From: a virus
Strand: one strand, 5' to 3'
Virus record (IMG/VR): IMGVR_UViG_3300032315_000525
Coordinates: 1-35,751 of that record
Length of the DNA stretch: 35,751 nt
Shown piece by piece: positions 15,352-22,086 of this stretch. Position 1 is the stretch's first letter. Each line of letters opens with the position of its first letter. The position numbers and the translations under genes are program-made. The notes under the pieces are model-generated. The model searched no databases. It saw only the letters and a list, made by a program, of their open reading frames with translations, and was not told where the DNA came from.

Positions 15352-16118
15352 GCTCCCACCGCCATCCTAATCTCAGCCAGCTCCCGCTCAAAGGCGGACT
15401 GACCGGAGGGTGCTGATGGGCGGCGGACAACGGCCATGGGAACGTCCTTTTGGGCGTTGCGGACGAAGGCCATAAACTGCCGGCGGCTTGCCACCTTGCT
15501 CTTGTCCTTGCACCACGCGAGGCAGCGGTCGAAGAGAACCGGGATGTCGATGTTGGGATTCTTCTCGCCTAGCCACCCGAGCCAATCCTCGTCGCTGAGA
15601 CCTTTGCCGAGAACGTCCTCTCGTTTGCGGACCAACCTTACTTCTGAATCCAGAGAGGGTGGCGAATTGGATTCTTTGATTACGGCGAGTTTGGGTGGCT
15701 GCGGGCGAGCCGTAGGCGAGCTACTATTATTATCTGTATTGTTATGTATTGTTGATTGGTCAATCTGACCAATAGTATTGGTCAATTTGACCAATAGAGG
15801 TTCCGGCCTATTGGTCAATTTGACTACTAGGTCATTTTGACCAATATGGAGTTTCGGGAGCTTCCACTCGTTGGCTACCTGCCCGCCATCGCCAAACTCA
15901 CCCTGCTTCAACTGCTCGACCTCACCCATTGATTGCAGGGATTTGAGAGAGCGGTATATGGTTTTCTGCCCCAAGCGGGTCTTCTTGACCAGCGTGCCGT
16001 AAGAGGCGTAACACTCGGCCTTCTCGTTGCAGAAGTCGGCCAAGGCCAAGAGCACTAGGCGATCCGAGCCGGCCGCCTCACTGTGCTTCCAGACCCAGTT
16101 GGTTGCTTCGGCGCTCAT
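15348..16118 (-). CDS. Replication initiator, O-like, with winged-helix N-terminus
   Basis: This 256-residue protein is probably the phage replication initiator. Residues 5-80 form a helix-turn-helix domain typical of phage initiators (DRLVLLALADFCNEKAECYA, then YGTLVKKTRLGQKTIYRSL). A linker at 90-145 is polar and rich in Asn, Ser and Pro. The C-terminal part is helical (DEDWLGWLGEKNP...). The linker DNA carries four palindromic repeats with an AT-rich edge, the lambda O / ori arrangement. The start is the ATG at 16118, overlapping the preceding stop by ATGA. The partner helicase dnaB is encoded four genes downstream. Confidence 0.75.
   Translation of the reverse strand: MSAEATNWVWKHSEAAGSDRLVLLALADFCNEKAECYASYGTLVKKTRLGQKTIYRSLKSLQSMGEVEQLKQGEFGDGGQVANEWKLPKLHIGQNDLVVKLTNRPEPLLVKLTNTIGQIDQSTIHNNTDNNSSSPTARPQPPKLAVIKESNSPPSLDSEVRLVRKREDVLGKGLSDEDWLGWLGEKNPNIDIPVLFDRCLAWCKDKSKVASRRQFMAFVRNAQKDVPMAVVRRPSAPSGQSAFERELAEIRMAVGA
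15721..15844. repeat. Iterons and AT-rich segment: putative origin inside the initiator gene
   Basis: Four copies of a palindrome (consensus TTGGTCA-N3-TGACCAA) lie at 15756-15772, 15778-15794, 15811-15827 (right half degenerate) and 15828-15844 (left half degenerate). The first two are perfect and keep an A and a T at the flanks. Start-to-start spacings are 22, 33 and 17 nt. They abut an AT-rich stretch (15721-15755, mainly T, A and TATT repeats), as an unwinding element would. The repeats are inside the linker-coding part of the O-like gene, as in lambda ori. Confidence 0.7.
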
Positions 16119-16543
16119 CGGCCCCCCTTCTTCTTCCACTTGGGACCATGTTCTTTGCTATTGAATACTAGATGGCCGTCACTGTTGGCTTGGACATACT
16201 CGCACCTAATCGTTGACCCCGCCGGCCACTCGCTCTGACTGTGAACGGAAACCTGCACCTGCTCCGACCACCCGCTCACCGTCGCCCATACTCGGCGCTG
16301 GTTGATCATCTGGCGGTTGGTCACCCTGCCAGTCACCGGATCGCCCACCTGCCAGCCAACCTGACGGGCGACCTCCTCTGTTAATGCCTTTTCGTCGTGC
16401 GGCGGTGGGTCCGTGGGCTCGGGGCCGGTTACAGTGACAATGGGCGGCTCATCTTCGGGCTGGCTGCTCTCGGCCGCCGGCCGTGTGTGCTGGGCAAACA
16501 TCGCCTTCAGCTTGTCGTGGTAGGGTTTTAGGGTGGATTTCAT
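16115..16543 (-). CDS. Hypothetical 142-residue protein
   Basis: The protein has a Lys-rich start (MKSTLKPYHDKLKAMF), a Pro/Glu/Thr-rich stretch at about 20-55 and a beta-rich C-terminal domain (VWATVSGWSEQVQVSVHSQS) ending in a Lys tail (KWKKKGGR). I recognise no family. It precedes the replication initiator with an ATGA overlap, so a replication-accessory role is possible. Confidence 0.6.
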   Translation of the reverse strand: MKSTLKPYHDKLKAMFAQHTRPAAESSQPEDEPPIVTVTGPEPTDPPPHDEKALTEEVARQVGWQVGDPVTGRVTNRQMINQRRVWATVSGWSEQVQVSVHSQSEWPAGSTIRCEYVQANSDGHLVFNSKEHGPKWKKKGGR

Positions 16544-16573
16544 GGGCTGAATGTGTGGGTAAATGGTTGTGGG

Positions 16574-17380
16574 TTAGGGGCTTTTACGAAAAATTTCGGC
16601 GTCGGATAATGAATCGGGTCGTGTCCTCTTGAAAGGAAGGCGAACCCCCTCCCCCCCTGTGCCGGTAGGGGGTGGGGGTGGTAAAAAAGGGGCCTCGACT
16701 GGCTCAAAGACTGACACACCATCCGCACCAACAGTGTCGGAACACTCGGAAACAGGCGGTTGTTCACCGCTTGGTCGGTCAGCCAAGGCGGGAGGCGGCG
16801 GCGTGGGGCCTTTTGGCGCGCGCGCTTGGCCGGTGATACCGGTTGAAACCGGCGCCGATTCAATCACCACACCCTCGACCACATCGCTCCACTCATCCAC
16901 AGCAGGGGCCGCGATCACTTCAACGCGAGACGTTGCACCACCGGCAAGCAACTCCGCTTTCTCAGTCGCAATCGCGGACAAGACGCTTAGGGCCTGGTCT
17001 TTCATCTGCGGCAGCCGGTCAACCAGTTCGGCAGTCCCAAGAGCGGCGAGCGTTCGCCAGTTGGCAGCCGTAATGTCCCGCGCGGCCGCGAGCAGTTCGG
17101 GCCGGTTGCGGATGAGTGCGGCAACCGAATGATACGAGACGCCAACCTCACCGGCGATCCGTGTGACCGGCACACCGGCCGAGTGCAGACGTGCGATTAA
17201 CTCTTGCTTCTCTGCGGGCAGGTGCAAGCCGGTTGACCCATGGTTTAGCCGGATGACCTCTCGGCCGTCCGTCTCTGTTGGGGCCGGTTCGGGGGCCTTG
17301 GCTGCCTCGGATTCTTGGGCCTTGGCGGGCTCTGTGGCGCGCTTTCTCGGGGCCTTGGCTGTCTTGGTATGGGCGCCCAT
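16574..17380 (-). CDS. DNA-binding protein with helix-turn-helix and Pro-rich tail
   Basis: This 268-residue protein has an Ala/Lys/Pro-rich, AT-hook-like N-terminus (1-40) and a helix-turn-helix at about 57-94 (LPAEKQELIARLHSAGVPV, then IAGEVGVSYHSVAALIRNRP). A helical region (100-145) and a long Pro/Thr-rich tail (185-255) follow. Such small resolvase- or small-terminase-type HTHs bind DNA. It could be a small terminase, although it is far from terL, or a transcription regulator. The start is the ATG at 17380, two nt after the upstream stop. Confidence 0.55.
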   Translation of the reverse strand: MGAHTKTAKAPRKRATEPAKAQESEAAKAPEPAPTETDGREVIRLNHGSTGLHLPAEKQELIARLHSAGVPVTRIAGEVGVSYHSVAALIRNRPELLAAARDITAANWRTLAALGTAELVDRLPQMKDQALSVLSAIATEKAELLAGGATSRVEVIAAPAVDEWSDVVEGVVIESAPVSTGITGQARAPKGPTPPPPALADRPSGEQPPVSECSDTVGADGVSVFEPVEAPFLPPPPPTGTGGEGVRLPFKRTRPDSLSDAEIFRKSP

Positions 17381-17382
17381 AA

Positions 17383-17598
17383 CTAGGCGGCGCGAACCAT
17401 CGACACCGGGACAGGTTGAGCGGTCGCAGAGTAGAACCTTGCAAGCTCGGCCGTGCTAATTAAGGTGCAACGCAAGGACGGCCGCGAACACCGAATCAAG
17501 CCTTTGGCTAGGTATCGGTTCAACGTGTTGCGGGAAATGCCAAGGCGCTTTGCAGCTTCAGCGGGTCGCAGGTATTCAAGCGGTGATGCGTTCGACAT
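17383..17598 (-). CDS. Small HTH DNA-binding protein, excisionase/MerR-like
   Basis: This 71-residue protein starts at the ATG at 17598. The core LRPAEAAKRLGISRNTLNRY followed by LAKGLI is a winged helix-turn-helix of the excisionase/MerR-like type (HTH_17-like). It is the first gene of the leftward block and divergent from a ribbon-helix-helix-like protein. It might be a regulator of the early/lysogeny switch or an excisionase. Upstream extension of the frame is rejected because it runs into the promoter gap. Confidence 0.7.
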   Translation of the reverse strand: MSNASPLEYLRPAEAAKRLGISRNTLNRYLAKGLIRCSRPSLRCTLISTAELARFYSATAQPVPVSMVRAA

Positions 17599-17727
17599 GA
17601 CAGCCGTTGTAGCGTAACAGCACACACGACACAACAACAACTTTCTGCAAGTTTTATTTGACAAGGGGAACACCCCAGAACGAATCACCTTGCACCCTCG
17701 GTTGACTAGTGCTTTGGTTGCTACGTT
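17599..17727. promoter_or_regulatory. Divergent intergenic region with candidate operator
   Basis: This 129-nt gap separates the leftward block (17598) from the rightward block (17728). It includes a perfect palindrome GGGG-AACA-CCCC (17665-17676), next to a plus-strand TTGACA (17658-17663) lacking a convincing -10 box. A second TTGACT (17702-17707) has its potential -10 on the start codon and is not credible. The A/C-rich leader stretch CACACGACACAACAACAAC (17622-17640 approx.) belongs to neither frame. Promoters must be here or very near, but I cannot position them with confidence. Confidence 0.45.
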
Positions 17728-18018
17728 ATGAAAAAGAATCCCAAACGTGTGCTGACACGCTCTATTCGGAGCGTGACCGTCAACACTCGCGTCACAAAAG
17801 AAACCAGAGACCGTGCAAGGACAGCCGCAAGTGCGCTAGGCTGGGTTCCGGCAGACGTTTATCGTGCCGCTTTCGCCTGGTGGCTAGACTGTTTTGATGC
17901 TGCGGGCGGGCGAGAACCCTCCGACATCGAACGCTCGGCGGCGCTGGCGTCCATCAAGCTCGCGCATTCACGCATTGCGGAGGCCCTGGCTGGCCACGAA
18001 ACCAAGGGCCGCAAGTAG
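17728..18018 (+). CDS. Ribbon-helix-helix-like DNA-binding protein
   Basis: This 96-residue protein opens the rightward operon. A basic N-terminus (MKKNPKRVLTRSIRS) is followed by VTVNTRVTKETRDRARTAAS, then a helix with a conserved Trp (AFAWWLDCF). The strand TVNTRVT followed by two helices is the ribbon-helix-helix layout. It could be a repressor of the divergent regulatory region. The family call is inferred from pattern; no homologue is claimed. Confidence 0.6.
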   Translation: MKKNPKRVLTRSIRSVTVNTRVTKETRDRARTAASALGWVPADVYRAAFAWWLDCFDAAGGREPSDIERSAALASIKLAHSRIAEALAGHETKGRK

Positions 18019-18095
18019 GGGGCCAGAAAAAAGTTTGCACCACCATGCTTTTTTATTTGACAGCACAGCACACAACGCGCATTGTTCGCATTGTT

Positions 18096-18362
18096 ATGAG
18101 CACAAACCGCACACACCAGAGCGCAACAAAACCTGTCGCGCTATATCATCATCCCCACCTTGAAGACCTGCGTGGCGCAGGATTCGCAGACGTTGCAGAC
18201 GCATTCGCGCAAGACGCATCATCTGCCATTCTCAACCGCGCGGACGCATCTCGGCACATTCGGCGCGCTTGCAAGTTCTTGCGCGAACTTCCCCAAGGTT
18301 CAACGCTTATCCCCATGCTGCAACGCATGGAGCGCCGCAACTACGAAAAACTCGGAGCCTAA
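18096..18362 (+). CDS. Hypothetical 88-residue protein
   Basis: The start is the ATG at 18096 (MSTNRTHQSATKPVALYHHP). The sequence is helical with a His-rich beginning and an Arg-rich middle (ASRHIRRACKFLRE). It is not recognised. It is followed by two tiny hydrophobic peptides. Confidence 0.55.
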   Translation: MSTNRTHQSATKPVALYHHPHLEDLRGAGFADVADAFAQDASSAILNRADASRHIRRACKFLRELPQGSTLIPMLQRMERRNYEKLGA

Positions 18363-18363
18363 C

Positions 18364-18447
18364 ATGACCGCCCTCGCAATCACCTTTTTCGTCATCGTCC
18401 CGGCCATTGCAAGCGCGCTCATCCTGCTAATTGACAGCAAGTCCTAA
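18364..18447 (+). CDS. 27-residue hydrophobic peptide A
   Basis: MTALAITFFVIVPAIASALI followed by LLIDSKS is a single membrane-spanning peptide with a short polar end. It begins one nt after the preceding stop and ends one nt before the next start. A second peptide of the same length and character follows at once. Confidence 0.4.
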   Translation: MTALAITFFVIVPAIASALILLIDSKS

Positions 18448-18448
18448 C

Positions 18449-18532
18449 ATGAAAACCGCACTCAACACACTGGGCGAAATCCTCGCCGTTCTTCTCATCT
18501 TTGCCTTGGGCGCTTTGCTCTTGGCATTTTGA
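18449..18532 (+). CDS. 27-residue hydrophobic peptide B
   Basis: MKTALNTLGEILAVLLIFAL followed by GALLLAF is a second 27-residue peptide with a hydrophobic C-terminal two thirds and a polar N-terminus. Twin micropeptides of equal length in tandem suggest a shared function (membrane peptide, toxin-like or superinfection effect), but nothing in the sequence decides it. Confidence 0.4.
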   Translation: MKTALNTLGEILAVLLIFALGALLLAF

Positions 18533-18575
18533 GCACACAACACACAACAAACAACACACACACGGAGACACACAA

Positions 18576-18971
18576 ATGAAACAAACTATCTACAAATTCC
18601 AAACTCGGCGCTTCATCGTCGAGGTTGTCGCACTGCCGGAAGACTACCTTGACTTGTCATGGGACGAGTCCGGCGAAACCGCGCAGAAGATTGAAACCGG
18701 CGAGCTGTGCGCGTTCCAAGTCGAAGCGCGCGTCTCGTTCTGCGGGGAGTATGGCGAGCCGATCAAACTGGGCGCTGATCACCTAGGCGGTTGCGTCCAT
18801 GAGTCGCCGCAGGCATTCCGTGACCATTTGGGCGTCCGCCCATACGAGCGCGAATTGTCCGCGAAGCGGGGCGGGCCGGTTACGGTCTGCCACTACTTCA
18901 GCAGCATGGTCCGCGAGGCAATCGCCCAGGCGCGTTGCAACATGGACACAATCGCACACGCCAACAACTGA
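18576..18971 (+). CDS. 131-residue uncharacterised phage protein
   Basis: The start at 18576 is preceded by CACACGGAGACACACAA, a strong GGAG sequence. The protein (MKQTIYKFQTRRFIVEVVAL...) has a beta-rich N-terminal part, a conserved-looking ETGELCAFQVEARVSF element and a C-terminal helix after YFSSMVREAIAQARCNM. I recall similar proteins in phages and plasmids without known function. Confidence 0.65.
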   Translation: MKQTIYKFQTRRFIVEVVALPEDYLDLSWDESGETAQKIETGELCAFQVEARVSFCGEYGEPIKLGADHLGGCVHESPQAFRDHLGVRPYERELSAKRGGPVTVCHYFSSMVREAIAQARCNMDTIAHANN

Positions 18972-18985
18972 CAAGGAGACACACA

Positions 18986-19273
18986 ATGACAACAGAAAAA
19001 ACACTTGAGTATTACCAAGAGCAAACAACGCGCCTCGGCAAATTCCAAGGCGAAGACCCTGTCACCGTCTTCATCTGGGAGGAATCTCTTAACGGATGTT
19101 TGGACACATTAAGCGACGAAGAAGATGGCGGCATCTGGGCCCAGAGCATCCGGTTGACCGGATCGGAAATGGAAATGTTCGGAAAGGACGTTGCCGAATG
19201 GGCGATTGTGCAGGATTCGCAGGGATTCGTTTTCTCGATGCCCTTGGACCAATTCGCAGCTTGGAAGGGTTGA
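18986..19273 (+). CDS. Hypothetical 95-residue acidic protein
   Basis: The start is the ATG at 18986, preceded by CAAGGAGACACACA. The protein (MTTEKTLEYYQEQTTRLGKF...) is acidic with beta-type and aromatic segments (VTVFIWEESL, GGIWAQSIRL). No family is recognised. It precedes the first of four intercistronic hairpins. Confidence 0.55.
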   Translation: MTTEKTLEYYQEQTTRLGKFQGEDPVTVFIWEESLNGCLDTLSDEEDGGIWAQSIRLTGSEMEMFGKDVAEWAIVQDSQGFVFSMPLDQFAAWKG

Positions 19274-19283
19274 CCCGCCGACA

Positions 19284-19307
19284 CCGCTCCCGGTTCGCCG
19301 GGTGCGG
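19284..19307 (+). other. Intercistronic hairpin A (TTCG loop)
   Basis: CCGC-T-CCCGG-TTCG-CCGGG-T-GCGG forms a nine-base-pair stem with one T/T mismatch and a TTCG tetraloop, 10 nt after the stop of the upstream gene. The downstream segment continues into AAACGGCCACCAAAC and an A/C-rich leader with GAGACACACA before the next start. The same layout recurs at 21147 and 21637. Confidence 0.7.
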
Positions 19308-19364
19308 CACGGTGAGCCAAACGGCCACCAAACAACAACAACAAAACACACAAAGAGACACACA

Positions 19365-19739
19365 ATGAAACAGACAATGACAACAAACGAAGTAGCGGCC
19401 GCCCTGCGCGCCGACGACAACGCAAATTGGTCCTATGCTGGCGCCTTGGCGCTTGCTGAATACCTGGAAGAATGGGAAAGGGAGGGCGCGTCAGAGATGG
19501 AATTTGACCGCGTAGCAATCCGCTGTGACTTCGCCGAGTGGGAAAGCCTGCAAGCCTGGGCCGTTGATTATTTCGGCGGCGAAAAGCAGGCAAGGGGGGA
19601 ATTTGGAGAGGAGCACATGCCAACCGCCGAAGACCTAGAAACCGCTGGAGAAATTCCAGAGGATAAAATCCGCGATTATATCCAGGAGAGCGGGACGCTG
19701 TTAGAGTTCAACGGTGGCATCATTGTTTCTTCGTTCTAA
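19365..19739 (+). CDS. 124-residue uncharacterised phage protein
   Basis: The start is the ATG at 19365 (MKQTMTTNEVAAALRADDNA). It contains the segment WSYAGALALAEYLEEWERE and RVAIRCDFAEWESLQAWAVD, a pattern I recall from small phage proteins of unknown function. The overall character is acidic. Its leader CAAAGAGACACACA is one of the recurring GGAG-type starts. Confidence 0.6.
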   Translation: MKQTMTTNEVAAALRADDNANWSYAGALALAEYLEEWEREGASEMEFDRVAIRCDFAEWESLQAWAVDYFGGEKQARGEFGEEHMPTAEDLETAGEIPEDKIRDYIQESGTLLEFNGGIIVSSF

Positions 19740-19753
19740 CGGAGACACACACA

Positions 19754-20077
19754 ATGAAAACACAAGCAACACACACGCCGGGACCATGGGAAATCGGCAG
19801 CATTAACAAGAGGGATAAAAACCTATGGTGGGCAGCCGTCTTCACTCCCAAAAACACCGGCAAGTTTCACACGCCGCGAGCGGGCGAAGCATTAGGCGTT
19901 GACCGCGAAGAGTGCGAAGGAAACGCGCACCTGATAGCAGCGGCGCCGGAAATGCTGGAGGCGTTGCGCAACGTGGCGGAAATCATGTCCGGCGCGGATT
20001 ACTCGCACGTAAAAGCGGACATGGTGCGGGCAATCTGTCGCCGCGCCATTTCCACGGCGGAAGGGGGTGCGGAATGA
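19754..20077 (+). CDS. HTPGPW-type small phage protein
   Basis: This 107-residue protein begins MKTQATHTPGPWEIGSINKR and contains NAHLIAAAPEMLEAL, the typical two halves (HTPGPW ... NA.LIAAAPE.LEAL) of a very common, uncharacterised phage protein group. Its leader has ACGGAGACACACACA. The next gene carries a second version of the same module. Confidence 0.7.
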   Translation: MKTQATHTPGPWEIGSINKRDKNLWWAAVFTPKNTGKFHTPRAGEALGVDREECEGNAHLIAAAPEMLEALRNVAEIMSGADYSHVKADMVRAICRRAISTAEGGAE

Positions 20078-20580
20078 GCGCACAAGAAAACAGAATCGCC
20101 GAAATCCGAAGCGCGATTGAGGCGGAAAACATCAGTTATGGCGAGATTGCCGAGCTGCAAGACACGGCGGCAGAGAGTCCGGAATTGTTCGCGGATGATC
20201 CGTTGCTCGCTGAATGGGCGGGGATTCCCGAGGAAAAATGGCGCCAAGGGATGAAGCCTGCGACACACACAAGCGCGCCCTGGTCCGTTGATTACGAGGG
20301 GCCCGCGCACCTCAGCATTGAAGACAGCGCCGGCCGCGTTCTCGCCTTTTGCAACCTGCAAAATGAGAACGGCGACGAAGACGAAGCAAACGCGCGCCTA
20401 ATAGCGGCGGCGCCGGATTTGCTGCGAACGCTCAAGAATGCCCGCGAATGGCTAGACGAATTGGCGGGACTACTGCAAGACGGCGCGCTTGATGCTGCCG
20501 AAGATTGGGCGGGCGCTAACGCTGTTTCAGTAGATAGCTCACTCGCCGAAGCAATCGCAAAAGCGGAGGGCGCACAATGA
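20074..20580 (+). CDS. Two-domain protein with a second HTPGPW-type module
   Basis: This 168-residue protein starts by ATGA overlap at 20074. Residues 1-60 form a helical unit (ISYGEIAELQDTAAESPELF). Residues 66 onward repeat the neighbouring gene's module in diverged form: HTSAPWSVDYEG then NARLIAAAPDLLRTLK. It is thus a fusion or a duplicated module in tandem with 19754-20077. The function is unknown. Confidence 0.6.
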   Translation: MSAQENRIAEIRSAIEAENISYGEIAELQDTAAESPELFADDPLLAEWAGIPEEKWRQGMKPATHTSAPWSVDYEGPAHLSIEDSAGRVLAFCNLQNENGDEDEANARLIAAAPDLLRTLKNAREWLDELAGLLQDGALDAAEDWAGANAVSVDSSLAEAIAKAEGAQ

Positions 20581-20822
20581 AAACCGCGCCCAAGCTAACA
20601 GCCAAAGCCAGCCGCGAAAACATGGCGCGCCGCAAACAAGCGCGCAAACTGTTGGACGCATACGCCGAAATGATGGGCCCGCACATGCACTTAGAAGGCG
20701 ACGAGACGCTTCTTTGCGACATCCTCGCGGACTGCATGCACCTTATGGGCCGCGAGGCCGTAGAGGGGCGCATGTTCATGGCGGGCGAACACTACGAAGC
20801 GGAAGCAAGGGGGGAAGAATGA
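20577..20822 (+). CDS. Hypothetical 81-residue protein
   Basis: It begins MKTAPKLTAKASRENMARRK and has a basic N-terminus, a helical middle (LLDAYAEMMGPH) and an acidic end (HYEAEARGEE). The start overlaps the previous stop by ATGA. It is not recognised. Confidence 0.55.
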   Translation: MKTAPKLTAKASRENMARRKQARKLLDAYAEMMGPHMHLEGDETLLCDILADCMHLMGREAVEGRMFMAGEHYEAEARGEE

Positions 20823-20992
20823 GCACACAAGACAGCCAGCACCGGCGCACAGTTGAAGTATCCAGGCCGCCGACACCGGGAGAAATCCGGTTCGGCTATG
20901 GCTGCCGACATTACGCAACCGTTCCGGCCGAAACAGTGCAGGGGCGGCGATATATCACCATCAACGGCAACCGCTACACCGTCGCGCGCTGA
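20819..20992 (+). CDS. Hypothetical 57-residue protein
   Basis: The ATG at 20819 overlaps the previous stop (ATGA). The sequence is MSTQDSQHRRTVEVSRPPTP followed by a beta-rich half ending RYITINGNRYTVAR. It is not recognised, but the overlap and spacing support it. Confidence 0.5.
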   Translation: MSTQDSQHRRTVEVSRPPTPGEIRFGYGCRHYATVPAETVQGRRYITINGNRYTVAR

Positions 20993-20993
20993 C

Positions 20994-21137
20994 ATGACCA
21001 CCGGCGACCACACACATGACCGTCCCATGGTCAACTGGTGCGCATTCTGGCAGGTGATGGCCGCCCGATCCGCTGAAACGCGGCCCTGGTGGGCAGTGAT
21101 GGCCGCCAAGGTCAGAGAATGGCTAACGCGCGAATGA
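20994..21137 (+). CDS. 47-residue Trp-rich peptide with internal repeat
   Basis: It starts at 20994, two nt after the previous stop. The sequence carries two copies of the short element VMAA(R/K), in FWQVMAARS and WWAVMAAKV, encoded by two perfect copies of the 12-nt motif GTGATGGCCGCC. It could be a small membrane-active peptide or a repeat-derived frame. Hairpin B follows it. Confidence 0.4.
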   Translation: MTTGDHTHDRPMVNWCAFWQVMAARSAETRPWWAVMAAKVREWLTRE

Positions 21138-21146
21138 GTTCCGCAT

Positions 21147-21170
21147 CTGTCCACGGTTCGCCGTGGGCAG
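21147..21170 (+). other. Intercistronic hairpin B (TTCG loop)
   Basis: CTG-T-CCACGG-TTCG-CCGTGG-G-CAG forms a nine-pair stem plus one T/G wobble, with a TTCG loop, 9 nt after a stop. It keeps the shape of hairpin A although most of the stem bases differ. It is followed by GCACGGAGAGC, then GTGATGGCCGCC at 21199 and AAAGGAGATACCCA before the next start. Confidence 0.7.
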
Positions 21171-21234
21171 CACGGAGAGCAAAACGCAATCCCGGCCAGT
21201 GATGGCCGCCAAATACACACAAAGGAGATACCCA

Positions 21235-21627
21235 ATGACACAAGAACAGTTAGATCAGATGTTTAACCACATATACCCACAGCTAGGCGCGGCCCGTTCG
21301 GCGGTGGAACTTTCAGACGCAATGGACAATTTGATTGTCGCCGTTTGGGAGTATCAGTCGGCGCACAATGCGCCCGAGTGCGACAATCTAGAGAAGGCGC
21401 TGGCAGTCGCCTCGCACGTTCAAGAACAATACACGGACGGACCGCAAGACGATGTCCAGAAGTTGTTCCACCTGCGCGGGCTCGATATGCTGCGCTACCA
21501 TGAACTGCGCGTTCAACACGCCTGGGAGCAGCGAGAGGCGGCGCGCAAGGCTAAGGACGCCAAGCCAAAGAAGGCCAAGCCAAAGAAGGCCAAGGCGCCC
21601 AAGGTCAAATTGGCCAAGGCAGCTTGA
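21235..21627 (+). CDS. 130-residue protein with Lys/Ala-rich tail
   Basis: The start is the ATG at 21235, 9 nt after AAAGGAGAT. The N-terminal part is helical (MTQEQLDQMFNHIYPQLGAA), with a middle region VWEYQSAHNAPECDNLEKAL. The C-terminal 30 residues are a repetitive Lys/Ala/Pro tail (KDAKPKKAKPKKAKAPKVKL), similar to histone-like or nucleic-acid-binding tails. No family is recognised. Confidence 0.6.
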   Translation: MTQEQLDQMFNHIYPQLGAARSAVELSDAMDNLIVAVWEYQSAHNAPECDNLEKALAVASHVQEQYTDGPQDDVQKLFHLRGLDMLRYHELRVQHAWEQREAARKAKDAKPKKAKPKKAKAPKVKLAKAA

Positions 21628-21636
21628 CGCCCGACA

Positions 21637-21665
21637 CCGGCCTTTGTCCAATGGGCAGAGGCCGG
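21637..21665 (+). other. Intercistronic hairpin C
   Basis: CCGGCC-TTTGTCC-AAT-GGGCAGA-GGCCGG forms a 13-pair stem with two wobble pairs, 10 nt after the stop. It lacks a TTCG loop, but shares the CGACACCGG lead-in with hairpin A and a downstream GTGATGGCCGC (21691), followed by AAAGGAGACAC and the next start. Confidence 0.7.
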
Positions 21666-21723
21666 AACGGACGGCAAACATGCTGACCCGGTGATGGCCG
21701 CACCATCTAAACAAAGGAGACAC

Positions 21724-22086
21724 ATGAAAACAGAATCAGAAATCAAGGCCGCGCGCGAGTTGCACAAACTGCTCGCCGAGGCATGCAAGACGGCGGACGC
21801 CAAGGACGCGAGCGCCATGTTGTGCAACGAGGACGGCGGGCCGGTGGACAATCTGCCCGATACCGAGCTGGCCGAGGCATGCGAATTGCATGTCGCACTC
21901 AGCTTCATCCCATGGCGGGACGGCGTTCGGCCCATGACCGAGTCCGGCCGGCGCGAGATGGTCGTTGAGCAAAACACGCTCGACGCTATCGAACGCTTGG
22001 CCGCCGAGCACGGCACACTGGGGGAGCAATACCATATCGACAGCATCGACGGCCCTGGCTACGGCTGGAACGTCACGGCAAAGTGA
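21724..22086 (+). CDS. Hypothetical 120-residue protein
   Basis: The start is the ATG at 21724, immediately after AAAGGAGACAC. It is helical at the N-terminus (MKTESEIKAARELHKLLAEA) with a WRDGVRPMT turn and a Gly-rich end (IDGPGYGWNVTAK). The stop overlaps the next start as TGATG. It is not recognised. Confidence 0.58.
   Translation: MKTESEIKAARELHKLLAEACKTADAKDASAMLCNEDGGPVDNLPDTELAEACELHVALSFIPWRDGVRPMTESGRREMVVEQNTLDAIERLAAEHGTLGEQYHIDSIDGPGYGWNVTAK

Noticed and set aside
16540-16863. A 107-codon frame overlapping the HTH/Pro-rich protein
   Set aside because: It is an Arg/Pro-rich shadow of the Pro-rich tail in another frame, without a start context of its own.
17702-17730. TTGACT with a TTATGA -10 as the rightward promoter
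   Set aside because: The -10 would overlap the start codon of the first gene, leaving transcription to begin inside the gene.
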